From Pseudobdellovibrionaceae bacterium (GTDB lineage Bacteria; Bdellovibrionota_B; Oligoflexia; Oligoflexales; Bog-1112): a stretch of 53,867 nucleotides of DNA. Location of the stretch: positions 1-53,867 of the forward strand of contig PASJ01000023.1 of NCBI GenBank assembly GCA_002711925.1. The letters run 5' to 3'. The notes beneath the pieces are model-generated. The model did not search any database. It worked only from the letters and a program-made list of their open reading frames with translations, and was not told where the DNA came from. Position numbers and translations under genes: made by a program. Position 1 is the stretch's first letter. Every line of letters starts with the position of its first letter. This document shows positions 18,488-28,279 of the stretch, in pieces.

Positions 18488-18601
18488 AGAAAGTTTGTTT
18501 TAACCTACTGCTTATATTAAATAAAAATAGTGAAAATTGGATTTGTCGTTTAATTAATAGTTTTTTTAACACAACAAGCTTTATTTTGAAAGATAAATCT
18601 A

Positions 18602-19588
18602 TTGAAGATCACTTTAATACAAGACTTTTCAAAGCTTCATGAACAGTTAAAAACCGATGAACCATCTGTGGTTACAATAGGTAATTTTGACGGTTGTCAC
18701 CTTGGTCACCAAGTCCTTTTAAAAAAGGCTCTTGATCTTTCCAAGCGCAAGAAACTTCGATCTATAGTTGTGACATTTGAACCTAGCCCTCGTTTGATCT
18801 TTAGAAAAGGAGTAACAGACCAGAATCTTTTTACTTTAAAACAAAAGAAGACGATTTTTTCAGAGCTTGGTTTTGATCATATGTTGCTCATTCATTTTAA
18901 TAAAGAGTTCAGTAGATTCAGCCACGAATATTTTTATAATGATTTTCTAAGAAAATCTTTGAAAACACAGTATTTAGTTTTGGGTGCGAATTTCTTTTTT
19001 GGCCAAGGTAAAAAGGGTAATATAACTTGGCTAGAAAAAAAGTGCCGTGAAGATGGCATAAAGCTTGAGGTTTTTAGAAAAGAATTAAAAGGCGTTGGGT
19101 TAATCAGCAGTTCAGGTATTAGGCAAACTCTTTTAGAGCAAGGAGACGTGGAGTTTGCCAACAAGGCTCTTGGTCGAATGTATTGTGTGATGGGGACTGT
19201 TGTAAAAGGAAAGCAATTGGGGCGAACTTTTGGTGTTCCCACACTTAATGTCCACGTTTCAAATCAGATTGTTCCCAAAACAGGAGTTTACTGTGGCTAT
19301 TTGCATTTTTCATCACAAGAAAAGTTGAAGATTTTAGCACCTTCAGACCCGCTTCTTCCAGCCGTTTGCAATATTGGCTACCGCCCAACTGTCGCTTTCG
19401 ATTTTGAAAATAAAATTTCTTTTGAAGTCCATCTTATCGACCAAAAACTTCCGGCGGATAGCTGCTATGGTAAAAATATATTATTCTTTTTTTTCAAAAG
19501 GTTGAGAAGTGAGAAGAAGTTCTCAACTATTGATGAACTCAAAGATCAAATTGAAAAAGATATTGTAAGTGCAAAAGACCAGTTGTGA
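18602..19588 (+). CDS. ribF: Bifunctional riboflavin kinase / FAD synthetase
   Basis: Converts riboflavin to FMN and then FAD. The 328-aa protein has the N-terminal nucleotidyltransferase domain (VTIGNFDGCHLGHQ with the HxGH-type motif, GANFFFGQGKKGN, then ISSSGIRQTLLEQGD) and the C-terminal flavokinase domain (GTVVKGKQLGRTFGVPTLNV, GVYCG, CNIGYRPT, FEVHL). Length and order are normal. The start is TTG at 18602, at the expected N-terminus (MKITLIQ); no ATG is nearby. It begins a co-directional stretch that continues through ppk, ppx and holA to slt. Confidence 0.94.
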   Translation: MKITLIQDFSKLHEQLKTDEPSVVTIGNFDGCHLGHQVLLKKALDLSKRKKLRSIVVTFEPSPRLIFRKGVTDQNLFTLKQKKTIFSELGFDHMLLIHFNKEFSRFSHEYFYNDFLRKSLKTQYLVLGANFFFGQGKKGNITWLEKKCREDGIKLEVFRKELKGVGLISSSGIRQTLLEQGDVEFANKALGRMYCVMGTVVKGKQLGRTFGVPTLNVHVSNQIVPKTGVYCGYLHFSSQEKLKILAPSDPLLPAVCNIGYRPTVAFDFENKISFEVHLIDQKLPADSCYGKNILFFFFKRLRSEKKFSTIDELKDQIEKDIVSAKDQL

Positions 19589-19741
19589 ATCTCGCTTTTA
19601 AAAAAGAAGATCAGCTTTAAAAATCTTTCTTATATTCACATTAAAAATTCTTTATACTAAAATTGAAAGCTTCTAAAAAAATAAATATTGATCCCAAAAA
19701 TAAGCCAGGTTTAATACTTAAAGACCATCGAAGAAAATGTA

Positions 19742-21919
19742 ATGAAGAAAAAACATAAGACAAAAAAATTTCATGATAAGCTTTATTTTAATCGAGAGCT
19801 AAGTTGGATTCATTTCAATCGTCGAGTTTTGGAAGAAAGTCTTGATGTTTCTTTACCTTTTCTTGAAAGATTAAAATTTTTATCCATACTTGCCTCAAAT
19901 TATGATGAATTTTTTATGATTAAAATAGCCGGGCTTTTAAGGTTAAAAAAAGAAGGTTTTCATTTTTGTGAAACACCGGATAAGAGCTCTTTAGAAACCG
20001 TTCTTAAACAATCAAATAAAGAAAACCAAGAGATCTTTGATAAAGCTTATTCTTGCTGGGATGATATTTTGAAACTTCTTTCTAGTGAAGGAGTGTGTTT
20101 AAAATCCTTTGAATCTTTAAGTAAAAATCAAAGAGGATCTATTTCCATTTTTTTTAAACAACAGATTTTCCCTCTTTTGACGCCAATAATTTTTCATTCT
20201 GTGAATAAAAAGCCTTTTCTCACTAACCTTTCTACTTATATTGTTGTTGAAATTATTGACTCAGGTCTAGAAAAAAAGTCAGGTTATCGACTTGGGTTTG
20301 TAGAAATACCGTCTTCTTTACCTTTTTTTATTCCGATACAATCAGAAAAACCAGATCTGTATAGTTTTATTTCTCAGTTTGATCTTATTAAATCTTTTTT
20401 TGGAGATATTTTCTTAGGAGAAAAAGTTTCTTCTTGTGCTTTAATCCGCGTTACAAGAAACAGTGAGTATAACCTCATGGAAAGTGCTGTAATAGATATA
20501 CTAGAATCTTTACAAGAAGAGGTAAGTAAAAGATCTAAAAAAGATATTGTTAGACTTGAAATTTCAAAAGGAGTTTCTAAAACACTTTTATCTAAAATCA
20601 AAAGTACTTTTTCTTTATCAGAAAATATAATTCATTTTCTCGATCACACATTTTGTCTACAAGTTTTAAATCAGTTTCACCAACTTCCTTTTCCTCAACA
20701 TAAATATCTCCCAAATAACCCTAAGCTATATAAGCTTTCCGATGATGCTAGAGGTATCTTTTCTTATTTAGACAAGAAAGATATTTTTCTTCATCTTCCC
20801 TATGATAGTTTTGGTACTTTAGTTGAGTTCTTAGAGCAATCAGCTTATGACCAGTCTGTCAAAGCTATAAAAATAACACTTTACCGTTTTATTCATAATT
20901 CATCAATTATCTCTGCTTTACTTAAAGCCGTTCGTTACGGCAAACACGTTACGGTTGTGGTGGAATTAAAAGCTCGTTTCGATGAGCAAAGTAATATTGA
21001 TAGTGCAAAAAAGCTAGATCAAGCAGGTGCTAATGTTGTTTATGGTTTCATTAACTATAAAGTTCATTGTAAAGCTTGCTTGGTTGTACGCCAAGACAAA
21101 AGTAAACTCGTTTCTTATGCTCACCTTTCTACCGGTAATTATAATACAGAAACTTCAAAAGTTTATTCTGATCTCGGTCTTTTCTCATCGAAAAAAGATT
21201 TGACCAACGATGTTTCAAAGCTGTTTAATCTTTTAACAGCAGGAGATATGGCAAGAAAGAATTTTTGGGCAAGACAGTTTTCAAGTCTTATTGTCGGCCC
21301 TTTTGCCTTACGTGACTTTTTAAACCAAAAAATAGATGGTCTTATCAAGCAAAAAAAGAAAAATCCTAAAAGTAAACCATTTATGGTGATAAAAATAAAT
21401 CATCTACTCGATAGGCACATAATACAAAAACTTTATCAAGCTTCAAAGGCTGGTGTGCTTATCCGTTTGCTGGTTCGAGGTATTTGTGCTCTTATCCCAG
21501 GTAAAAAAGGTTTAAGTGAAAATATTTTGGTGACATCTATTGTCGGTCGATATTTGGAGCATAGTCGAATTCTTTATTTTTGTGATACCCATAGGGATGA
21601 TCTCTATGCCGGCAGCGCCGACTGGATGACAAGAAATTTAGATCGACGTGTTGAGTGCTTATTTCCTATTGACGATAAAGATATTAAAAAGAAAATTATC
21701 AATGAGATACTGTTTACATACGTTAAGGATACCCGTAATGCTCGGTTATTATTGACAGATGGATCTTATCGGCGACTTGCGCGAGGGTTCAAAGGAGAGC
21801 TTAGCAGTCAACAGTCTTTCTTAGATTCTGCCAATGCTAAGCTACATAAAAGCGATCATATTCAAAGGGATGACTTTTTTGATTTTATTTACAAAGAAAT
21901 TGTGCAAGATAGAAAGTAA
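19742..21919 (+). CDS. ppk1: Polyphosphate kinase 1
   Basis: Reversible synthesis of long-chain polyphosphate from ATP. The 725-aa length matches PPK1. Visible landmarks: N-terminal FNRELSWIHFNRRVLEE, the SNYDEFFMIKIAGL block, VVVELKARFDEQSNID, the catalytic-histidine motif YAHLSTGNYNTETSK (about residue 460), and the second PLD-like half with LLVRGICALIPG, HSRILYFC and SADWMTRNLDRRVE. All key blocks appear intact. About 150 bp separates it from ribF, so it may have its own promoter; ppx follows after about 165 bp. I saw no clear Pho box. Confidence 0.96.
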   Translation: MKKKHKTKKFHDKLYFNRELSWIHFNRRVLEESLDVSLPFLERLKFLSILASNYDEFFMIKIAGLLRLKKEGFHFCETPDKSSLETVLKQSNKENQEIFDKAYSCWDDILKLLSSEGVCLKSFESLSKNQRGSISIFFKQQIFPLLTPIIFHSVNKKPFLTNLSTYIVVEIIDSGLEKKSGYRLGFVEIPSSLPFFIPIQSEKPDLYSFISQFDLIKSFFGDIFLGEKVSSCALIRVTRNSEYNLMESAVIDILESLQEEVSKRSKKDIVRLEISKGVSKTLLSKIKSTFSLSENIIHFLDHTFCLQVLNQFHQLPFPQHKYLPNNPKLYKLSDDARGIFSYLDKKDIFLHLPYDSFGTLVEFLEQSAYDQSVKAIKITLYRFIHNSSIISALLKAVRYGKHVTVVVELKARFDEQSNIDSAKKLDQAGANVVYGFINYKVHCKACLVVRQDKSKLVSYAHLSTGNYNTETSKVYSDLGLFSSKKDLTNDVSKLFNLLTAGDMARKNFWARQFSSLIVGPFALRDFLNQKIDGLIKQKKKNPKSKPFMVIKINHLLDRHIIQKLYQASKAGVLIRLLVRGICALIPGKKGLSENILVTSIVGRYLEHSRILYFCDTHRDDLYAGSADWMTRNLDRRVECLFPIDDKDIKKKIINEILFTYVKDTRNARLLLTDGSYRRLARGFKGELSSQQSFLDSANAKLHKSDHIQRDDFFDFIYKEIVQDRK

Positions 21920-22085
21920 TTATTCACTTATCCTTTCGGAGTAAAAGCAGTTTATTTGAGTTTATTGTTTCATGGGATAAAAAAATGCTTCTTTTAAAGA
22001 CTCAGTTTAAATATCAAAGGTTCAAGGTTTTATTCGTATCTTTTAAGAGTTTAATAAAAAGTGACATTATAGGTTAAAGTTCGTA

Positions 22086-23690
22086 ATGAAAAAAGAAAAA
22101 GACTCTCAAATTATAGCAGCTATTGATGTTGGCAGTAACTCTATTCACCTTGTTGTTGCTCAGATTGATGACTCAAATAATCTGCAAGTTCTAGATACTG
22201 ATAAAACTTCCGTACGGCTAGGGGGGGCCCTCGATGCCGAGAAAAGGATAAACAAACAAGCTGTTCAAAAAACCGTCGAAGCAATCACCCATATGAAGGA
22301 AATAGCAGCCGTACATGAACCAAACTTTCGAGCTGTTGCAACTCATGCTGTAAGGTCAGCTACTAATCAGTTAGAGCTTATTCAAGAGATTAAGAAAGTT
22401 AGCGGTATAGACGTAGCTATTATTGATGGTATTGAAGAGGCTCGTCTTATTTCTTTAGGGATGCTTATTGGTTTACCCCTTGATAAAAAAACATTTTTAG
22501 GAGTTGACGTTGGAGGAGGCTCTACGGAGTTTATTGTTACTTGTAACGAGTCTATTAAGTACGTGAGCTCACTTCAGCTTGGCGCTGTGACCTTGAGCCA
22601 GCGGTTTTTGTACGAAGACAAAATAGATGGTCTTAAACCTAAGAAGTCAGACGTTGTTCTTATGGAAAGGTATGCTGCTATGCAGCTTGCTCCTGTTTGT
22701 TCTGAAGTTAATAAAACAAGTTTTGACACTGCTGTTATCAGTTCAGGAGCTGCAAAAACCTTAGCATTAATCCATGCTAAGGAACAATCTCAGCCGCTAC
22801 TGCTTGATCCAAATGGTTATGTACTAACGGTAGAAGCAATTAACAGCATCTACAATAAAATAAAGTCTCTAAGGAGCCCAAGCGCTATTAAATCTCAGTG
22901 GGGTCTTGATCAAGCAAGATCTGAGATAATTCTGGCAGGAGTTTGCGTCCTTAATTTGATAAGTAATCTTTTGGGTGTTAAAAAATGGGTTGTATCCGGC
23001 TTTGCTTTACGTGAGGGGCTTGTTCTTGATACTTATCGCCGTTTAAGGAAGTCTTCTACAAATTATCGAGATGGTTTTGATATTAGGTGGAACAGTATTT
23101 TATCTCTTGGTAAAAGGTGTCAAATTGATACCCACCAAGCAGAACAAGTCCTCAAGCATAGTTTATCTTTGTACAAAGGTTTAGAAGATTCTAAAGTTGA
23201 TACGTATGATGATGATGATGATAGCTTACTTTCTAATCGAGAGCTTCTACGAGCGGGTTCTCAACTTCATGAGTGTGGCAAGTTTATTTCTCAACAAAGG
23301 TTTCATCACCATTCGTTTTACATTATTTCCAACAGTCGACTTCTTGGGTTCTCTCAAAAAGAGCGTTTAATTATTGGTTTAATTGCTAGGTTCTGGCGCA
23401 AAGGAACTTTGAGACTTATTCGAGAGGATTATAAATTTTTATCGGCTCGAGATGTGGATAGAATTCAGCTACTGTCATCATTAATTAGAATTGCTGTAGC
23501 AGGTAATAGAACTCGTAAAGGCCTTATAGATAATCTTTATTTGAGTAAAATAAAATCCGATTTTTATTTACATATAAAACTGAAAAATCCTAAAATTCCC
23601 ATTCGAGTTGACTTTCAAAAGATTGAAACAGAAAAGAGTGTATTGGAAAAAATTTTACAAAAAGATGTTCATCTCGAAGTTCTGTCTTAG
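22086..23690 (+). CDS. ppx: Exopolyphosphatase / pppGpp phosphohydrolase
   Basis: Member of the Ppx/GppA family, which releases phosphate from polyphosphate ends or hydrolyses pppGpp. The 534-aa protein has the actin-like ATPase-fold motifs: AIDVGSNSIHLVVAQI, GIEEARLISLG, GVDVGGGSTEFIV and ISSGAAKTLAL. The C-terminal half carries an HD-type helical domain (LLRAGSQLHECGKFISQQRFHHHS, IIGLIARFWRKG), as in the long Ppx form. An acidic YDDDDDS insertion lies just before that domain. Adjacency to ppk1 supports a polyphosphate role over GppA activity. The ATG is preceded by only a weak Shine-Dalgarno site. Confidence 0.93.
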   Translation: MKKEKDSQIIAAIDVGSNSIHLVVAQIDDSNNLQVLDTDKTSVRLGGALDAEKRINKQAVQKTVEAITHMKEIAAVHEPNFRAVATHAVRSATNQLELIQEIKKVSGIDVAIIDGIEEARLISLGMLIGLPLDKKTFLGVDVGGGSTEFIVTCNESIKYVSSLQLGAVTLSQRFLYEDKIDGLKPKKSDVVLMERYAAMQLAPVCSEVNKTSFDTAVISSGAAKTLALIHAKEQSQPLLLDPNGYVLTVEAINSIYNKIKSLRSPSAIKSQWGLDQARSEIILAGVCVLNLISNLLGVKKWVVSGFALREGLVLDTYRRLRKSSTNYRDGFDIRWNSILSLGKRCQIDTHQAEQVLKHSLSLYKGLEDSKVDTYDDDDDSLLSNRELLRAGSQLHECGKFISQQRFHHHSFYIISNSRLLGFSQKERLIIGLIARFWRKGTLRLIREDYKFLSARDVDRIQLLSSLIRIAVAGNRTRKGLIDNLYLSKIKSDFYLHIKLKNPKIPIRVDFQKIETEKSVLEKILQKDVHLEVLS

Positions 23691-23717
23691 CTTCTATTCG
23701 TTCAAGGTCCTTATTAT

Positions 23718-24743
23718 ATGATAAAAGAAAAAAGTAAATTTGAACAATTTAGTGCTAGCGTTGAAAAAGTTAAAAAAAAGCTAGTGAGCCTAGAAGAAGC
23801 GAAAATTGTAGTTATTAGTGGTGAGGAAGATTATTTAAAGTACACATGTAAAAAAGACTTGCAAGATTTTTGTAGTCATCAAGGTCATACAAACTATTTC
23901 GTAGAAGAATCAAACCAAAGTTCTTGCGATTGGGAGCAACTTTTTTCACAAAAATCTTTGTTTGAAAAGAGTGCTGTTTACTTTATTAAAAGACTCGACA
24001 GTTCTAATCGTCTTTTGTCTCATCTGCGGCAGGTAAAAAACCTAAAGCATATGCAAAATACTTTTATCTTTCATTGGAATGACAATAAAATTCAAGCAAC
24101 ATATAAAAAAGAACTAGATCGTTTGGGCGTAGATTTTATAGCATGCCCCAAACTAAATACTTCCGAGGTCAGAGATCTTATTCGAAAACATAGTAAAGAT
24201 TTAGGCTTAAATCTTTCAAATGAAGCTGTTGGCGTCTGGCTTGATTATTTTTCTAACAGTCTTTTTGAGCTTCATAATGAAATGGAGACTTTAAGTCTTT
24301 CTCTTCAAAACACAACAAAACGCCAAGTAATGGGTGACGATGTTCTTGAGCATATAGGAAACATCAGACAAGACCATGCTTTTAAGCTGCAAGACCTCTT
24401 GCTTCAAAGTAGGTTTAGTGAAGTCTATCTTTTGATCTCTAGTCTATTACAAAGACAAACAAACTCTTTAGCTATTCTCGGAGTTTTAAGTCGATTTTGT
24501 CGAGCTTCGTATTGGTTAAAGCATTTTGAAAAGAGTCAAAGTTGCCAAAATCAAATTTGCCGGGAATTAAAGATACCCAGTTTTGTTTTTAAACGTTACA
24601 GTATCTTTATAAGACAATACTCGTTGACCCAACTCAAGTTCGCTTATAGGTCATGCGGTAAGGCAGACCAGGTTTTAAAGACAAAATACGGTGCTTGTGA
24701 TGCCTTGGTCTTGAGCGAAATTGTAGAAAAATTTTATAAGTGA
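23718..24743 (+). CDS. holA: DNA polymerase III delta subunit
   Basis: Clamp-loader subunit that opens the sliding beta clamp. The 341-aa protein shows the HolA pattern: N-terminal VVISGEEDYLKYTCKKDL, the helper segment LFEKSAVYFIKRLD, LGLNLSNEAVGVWLDYFSNSL followed by LHNEMETLSL, then the C-terminal helical collar (LLLQSRFSEVYLLISSLLQRQ). Delta subunits lack functional Walker motifs, as here. An AAGG lies 10 nt before the ATG. It begins 27 nt after ppx and stops 1 nt before the next ORF, so it is within an operon. It works with DnaX, also encoded in this window. Confidence 0.88.
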   Translation: MIKEKSKFEQFSASVEKVKKKLVSLEEAKIVVISGEEDYLKYTCKKDLQDFCSHQGHTNYFVEESNQSSCDWEQLFSQKSLFEKSAVYFIKRLDSSNRLLSHLRQVKNLKHMQNTFIFHWNDNKIQATYKKELDRLGVDFIACPKLNTSEVRDLIRKHSKDLGLNLSNEAVGVWLDYFSNSLFELHNEMETLSLSLQNTTKRQVMGDDVLEHIGNIRQDHAFKLQDLLLQSRFSEVYLLISSLLQRQTNSLAILGVLSRFCRASYWLKHFEKSQSCQNQICRELKIPSFVFKRYSIFIRQYSLTQLKFAYRSCGKADQVLKTKYGACDALVLSEIVEKFYK

Positions 24744-24744
24744 C

Positions 24745-25755
24745 ATGATGAAAATTAAAAATTTAATTTTATTTTTTTTCTTACAGATTATAGTTTTCTT
24801 GCCGTTAAATATCTTTGCTACAATAAATAAAACCGCCCAAGCTTCAAATAAAACGAATCAGGCTTCAAGAATTTCTCTACCCGATGCTTTTTATCAAGAT
24901 CTTTATAAGGACAGTCCACTTTTTTCTATGGTTTGTGAGGATATTAATAGTTTCTGGATTCTTGGGCAAAAATTTTTATGGAACTATCGACTTGATCGTA
25001 AAGATTTGACTAAGTTTGATCTTGGACTCCATAAAAAAGATTATAAATTTTATCAGACGAAGTTACATTTTGCACAAGGTTTTGTTCTCTTTTCTTTGGA
25101 AAATGGTCTTCTACAGTTTGCAACTCAAGAGAACAAAAGTCTTCACTTATACGGAAATAAGACAAAAGCAAAAGACCTTAAGTACTCCAAGGTTTTCTTC
25201 TCCTCAAAGCAGGAAGTTTTCTGGCTTTTAAATCAAAGGTTGTTTCAAGTTATATTAAAAAATAAAGAAGTGAAATTTTTGCAAAAGCTTAGTTTCCCTT
25301 CCGAGATCGATGACATTCTTTATGTGAATGAAAACTCATCATTATGGTACATAAAAGAAAATAAACTCTACAAGAAAACCCTCAGTAGTATCTCTTCAGA
25401 ACCTATATTTATTGCAAGCTTAAGCCCTGGTAGAAAGTCCTTAAGTTATTATGAGAATAATATTATAGTGGAATCACCCCACTCTCTTTTGATTGTTGAT
25501 TTTACTGGGCGTATAGAAAAGACAATTTCTGTTCTTGGTGGTAAAAAACTTCTTTCTCAAAATTTTAATCCGAGCGTACACTCATTTATTTTTACTGATA
25601 ATGTTGTTGAATTGTTTCATTTGAAAAAGGCAGAGTCTTACTTTTTTTCTCTTCGCGGAAGTTCGTTCACTCGTGTAAATTCATTTTTTCATAAAGATAA
25701 TAGACTAGCCTTTATTGGAGATGGTCAGATTTATTTTTATGAAACGTCTTTATAA
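24745..25755 (+). CDS. Secreted beta-propeller-like protein of unknown function
   Basis: A 336-aa exported protein: tandem ATGs, then a signal peptide with the core LILFFFLQIIVFLPLNIFA. The mature part is a succession of short strands in a roughly 40-50-residue periodicity (FWILGQKFLWNYR, FVLFSLENGLLQF, VFWLLNQRLFQV, SLWYIKENKLYKK, IIVESPHSLLIVDF, HSFIFTDNVVELF, RLAFIGDGQIYFY), which suggests a beta-propeller. No catalytic or cysteine motif is visible. It starts 1 nt after holA and precedes the lytic transglycosylase, so a periplasmic or cell-wall partner role is possible. The fold is inferred from pattern only. Confidence 0.7.
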   Translation: MMKIKNLILFFFLQIIVFLPLNIFATINKTAQASNKTNQASRISLPDAFYQDLYKDSPLFSMVCEDINSFWILGQKFLWNYRLDRKDLTKFDLGLHKKDYKFYQTKLHFAQGFVLFSLENGLLQFATQENKSLHLYGNKTKAKDLKYSKVFFSSKQEVFWLLNQRLFQVILKNKEVKFLQKLSFPSEIDDILYVNENSSLWYIKENKLYKKTLSSISSEPIFIASLSPGRKSLSYYENNIIVESPHSLLIVDFTGRIEKTISVLGGKKLLSQNFNPSVHSFIFTDNVVELFHLKKAESYFFSLRGSSFTRVNSFFHKDNRLAFIGDGQIYFYETSL

Positions 25756-25844
25756 TTCTATTTTTTTATCATTCTTGTTTGCAAGATTTCCGAGTCTTTT
25801 ATAAATTAGAAAATATTATTTATAAAATTTTATCGGTGACAAAA

Positions 25845-28064
25845 ATGTCAAATATTTTTTGTATGCACACTTGTTTTGTTCAAGTCTTGGTAATGTCTAG
25901 TATTTTTTTTTCTAATTTTTCTCAAGCACGGACAGTGAGTTTTTATAAAAAAAAAATATCTTTATTGCAAGAAGAGAAAAATAAAAAAAAATATAATGAA
26001 GATGATTTAAATCAGGTTACTATTTTTTATCGTTCTAAAGTTCTATTTCTATCTGGAAAATACGAAGATGCTATAGAAGTTCTTTTAAAAAATTGGCAAG
26101 AAATGAAAAGTTTAGGATTTCTCCCTTTAGTGGTAAAGGAAGTCATTTCTTATCTTGATGAGCACCCTTTGTACAAGGGAAAAGATAAAAAGTATAGGCT
26201 TGATTACTTTATCACTTACTATAGTAAAAAAAAAATAATACCCGAAAAAGAATTACATGAATACTTTTCTTATAAAGAGGAAAAAACAAAAAGAAAAAAA
26301 ATTACCCCTAAGGATCAAAAAATAACAGACCCTTACTTAAGGTTAGCTTTAAAAGAGTATTGCACAAAATCTTTATTCGATAATCCAAAATGGGACGAAT
26401 GGGAACAGTCACTAACATCACATAAAAAAATTTTCTGGCAAGCTAGTATTTTGGCTTGTTTTAAAAAGCCTAAACCCTCTCTTCAAAAAATTAATCATTT
26501 ACTAGATCTTTTAAAGAATAGCAAGACAAGAACGCCTCTAGTTTTTTGGGCTCAACATCTTAAAGTGAAACAGCAAAGACTTCTAGGTCAAAGAAAAGAA
26601 GCTTACGATACGTATAAAATTATTTTAGGATATTGGAAAAGATCCGACTTTACCAAAGAAGATTTAGACCTTAGTAATAATGATTTTTTATTACAAGAAA
26701 TTGATGATTATCTTTGGTCTTCAAGATACGCATCACTAACAGGGTCGATTTTTGCTGGTATAGACCATGTTAACCATGCTTTAAGTCTAGCTACAACAAA
26801 CTTACATAATAAAAAAATCAAAACAGCTTTGAAAGATTTTGTTTCTGAAGCAATTTATATTCGAACTTTTCGCCTAGGTTATAGCGAGAAAAGTCTTGAA
26901 GCAAGTAAGAATCTTCTTGAAGCATCATTAAAAGATATGAATTTTACAAAAAAATGGACAGAAAAGTATCGCTGGGTACTAGGACTTTACTATTTTATCG
27001 ACCAGCAGTATGTGAAAGCTTCAAAAATTTGGGAGCTTTCTTTAAACGATACTACAAACTATTTTCTAAAATCTAAATATCACTTTTGGTTGATGAGAGC
27101 ATATAAAAAAACCGATAACAATGATTTAGAGGAGTACCATCGTCAATTTCTAACAAAAAAAATTGGTCGAACTAATTATTACGAGACAATATATTCAAGT
27201 CTCTATGAAAAAAGAGATAGAAAAGATTCGTCTTTATTGCATAAGTTTATTAAACCTTCGAAAGAAAAAGAACTATTAAATGTCTATATAAAAGATCCTA
27301 CTCTTAGTCCTTACTTTGAAAGAATTCGATTATACCTTGATTTTCAGATTAAGGAGTGGTTGAGTTTTTCTGTAACAGGTCTTTTTAATGCAGCAAATAA
27401 AAAGTATAAGATTAAAAATCATATAGATCTTTATCTTTATTTATCAAGGTTACTTTTTGTTGCCGGTGATGTTAAAAAAGCCATAAGACTGACTCACCGT
27501 ATGGCATCTATTCATCCGAAGCTTTTCGAGAAAAATACAGAGCAAATTTTTATTCTTTATCCGAGACCTTTTCGTCATATTTATAATGCTGCCGCCAACA
27601 AGTTTTCAGTTGAAAAAGCCCTATTATATTCTATCAGTATGCAAGAAAGTCTTTTTGATCCTGTGGCATTAAGTCACGCAGGTGCTCGTGGTTTAATGCA
27701 AATTATGCCACATACGGCAACTCAGTTGGGTTTGAGACATAAAAAAAATATTGATTCTGACTTATTCAAGCCCGATATAAATATTGATCTGGCAGGGGAA
27801 TATTTGAGCTTCTTGTCCCAAAAATATAATCATAATCTTTTTGCTGTTATTGCTGCTTATAATGCGGGTGATTATTTAGCTAATAAAATGCTGACTCAAA
27901 GATATCATCATGATATTTCTTTATGGATTGAGCTTATTCCTTTCTATGAAACAAGACGCTATGTCAAAAATGTATGGCGTAACCTTTTGATCTATCGTTC
28001 AGTAGAAAATTCTTCTTCTCTTATGGGAGTTTCAGATGCTTGGCGGTTAGGCTATAAAATGTGA
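25845..28064 (+). CDS. slt: Soluble lytic murein transglycosylase
   Basis: Periplasmic enzyme cutting peptidoglycan glycan strands with formation of 1,6-anhydromuramic acid. The protein (739 aa from this ATG) has a signal peptide ending near FSNFSQA, a long superhelical domain of TPR-like helical pairs (e.g. YEDAIEVLLKNWQEM, YVKASKIWELSL, DVKKAIRLTHRMA) and the C-terminal SLT domain: SISMQESLFDP with the catalytic glutamate (about residue 600), GARGLMQIMPHTA, and IAAYNAGD. The frame is open to a TTG at 25779, but ATG 25845 with GGTGA 5 nt upstream gives a clean signal peptide. It is followed by an intrinsic terminator. Confidence 0.92.
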   Translation: MSNIFCMHTCFVQVLVMSSIFFSNFSQARTVSFYKKKISLLQEEKNKKKYNEDDLNQVTIFYRSKVLFLSGKYEDAIEVLLKNWQEMKSLGFLPLVVKEVISYLDEHPLYKGKDKKYRLDYFITYYSKKKIIPEKELHEYFSYKEEKTKRKKITPKDQKITDPYLRLALKEYCTKSLFDNPKWDEWEQSLTSHKKIFWQASILACFKKPKPSLQKINHLLDLLKNSKTRTPLVFWAQHLKVKQQRLLGQRKEAYDTYKIILGYWKRSDFTKEDLDLSNNDFLLQEIDDYLWSSRYASLTGSIFAGIDHVNHALSLATTNLHNKKIKTALKDFVSEAIYIRTFRLGYSEKSLEASKNLLEASLKDMNFTKKWTEKYRWVLGLYYFIDQQYVKASKIWELSLNDTTNYFLKSKYHFWLMRAYKKTDNNDLEEYHRQFLTKKIGRTNYYETIYSSLYEKRDRKDSSLLHKFIKPSKEKELLNVYIKDPTLSPYFERIRLYLDFQIKEWLSFSVTGLFNAANKKYKIKNHIDLYLYLSRLLFVAGDVKKAIRLTHRMASIHPKLFEKNTEQIFILYPRPFRHIYNAAANKFSVEKALLYSISMQESLFDPVALSHAGARGLMQIMPHTATQLGLRHKKNIDSDLFKPDINIDLAGEYLSFLSQKYNHNLFAVIAAYNAGDYLANKMLTQRYHHDISLWIELIPFYETRRYVKNVWRNLLIYRSVENSSSLMGVSDAWRLGYKM

Positions 28065-28085
28065 AGTAAGTTGATTTTATTTTAA

Positions 28086-28116
28086 ACGACTCCTTTTTTG
28101 GGGTCGTGTTTTTTCT
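28086..28116 (+). terminator. Intrinsic terminator after slt
   Basis: Stem ACGACTCC (28086-28093) pairs with GGGGTCGT (28100-28107) with one G-U pair, a T6 loop, then a T-rich tract. It lies 22 nt after the slt stop and ends the ribF-to-slt run. Confidence 0.85.
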
Positions 28117-28167
28117 ATTTTTTTTGTTCATCTTTGTGGTATGTTTTCTTGCTGACATATTTGTTTG

Positions 28168-28222
28168 ACTTAAGATGAATTTACTTCAATTTTCCAGCCT
28201 TCCATGTTAGTTCATCTTAAGT
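28168..28222. repeat. Perfect 12-bp inverted repeat (31-nt loop)
   Basis: ACTTAAGATGAA (28168-28179) and TTCATCTTAAGT (28211-28222) are exact reverse complements. They lie after the slt terminator and about 60 nt before the 47-aa membrane ORF and ctaB. A TTGACT hexamer overlaps the left arm, so this could be an operator over a promoter, or a 5'-UTR hairpin if transcription starts earlier. No U-tract follows, so it is not a terminator. Confidence 0.55.
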
Positions 28223-28279
28223 GTGCTGAGCTCATATTTGGTTAAAATATAAAGTTCCTCGCCAAGAAAGGTTATTAAA

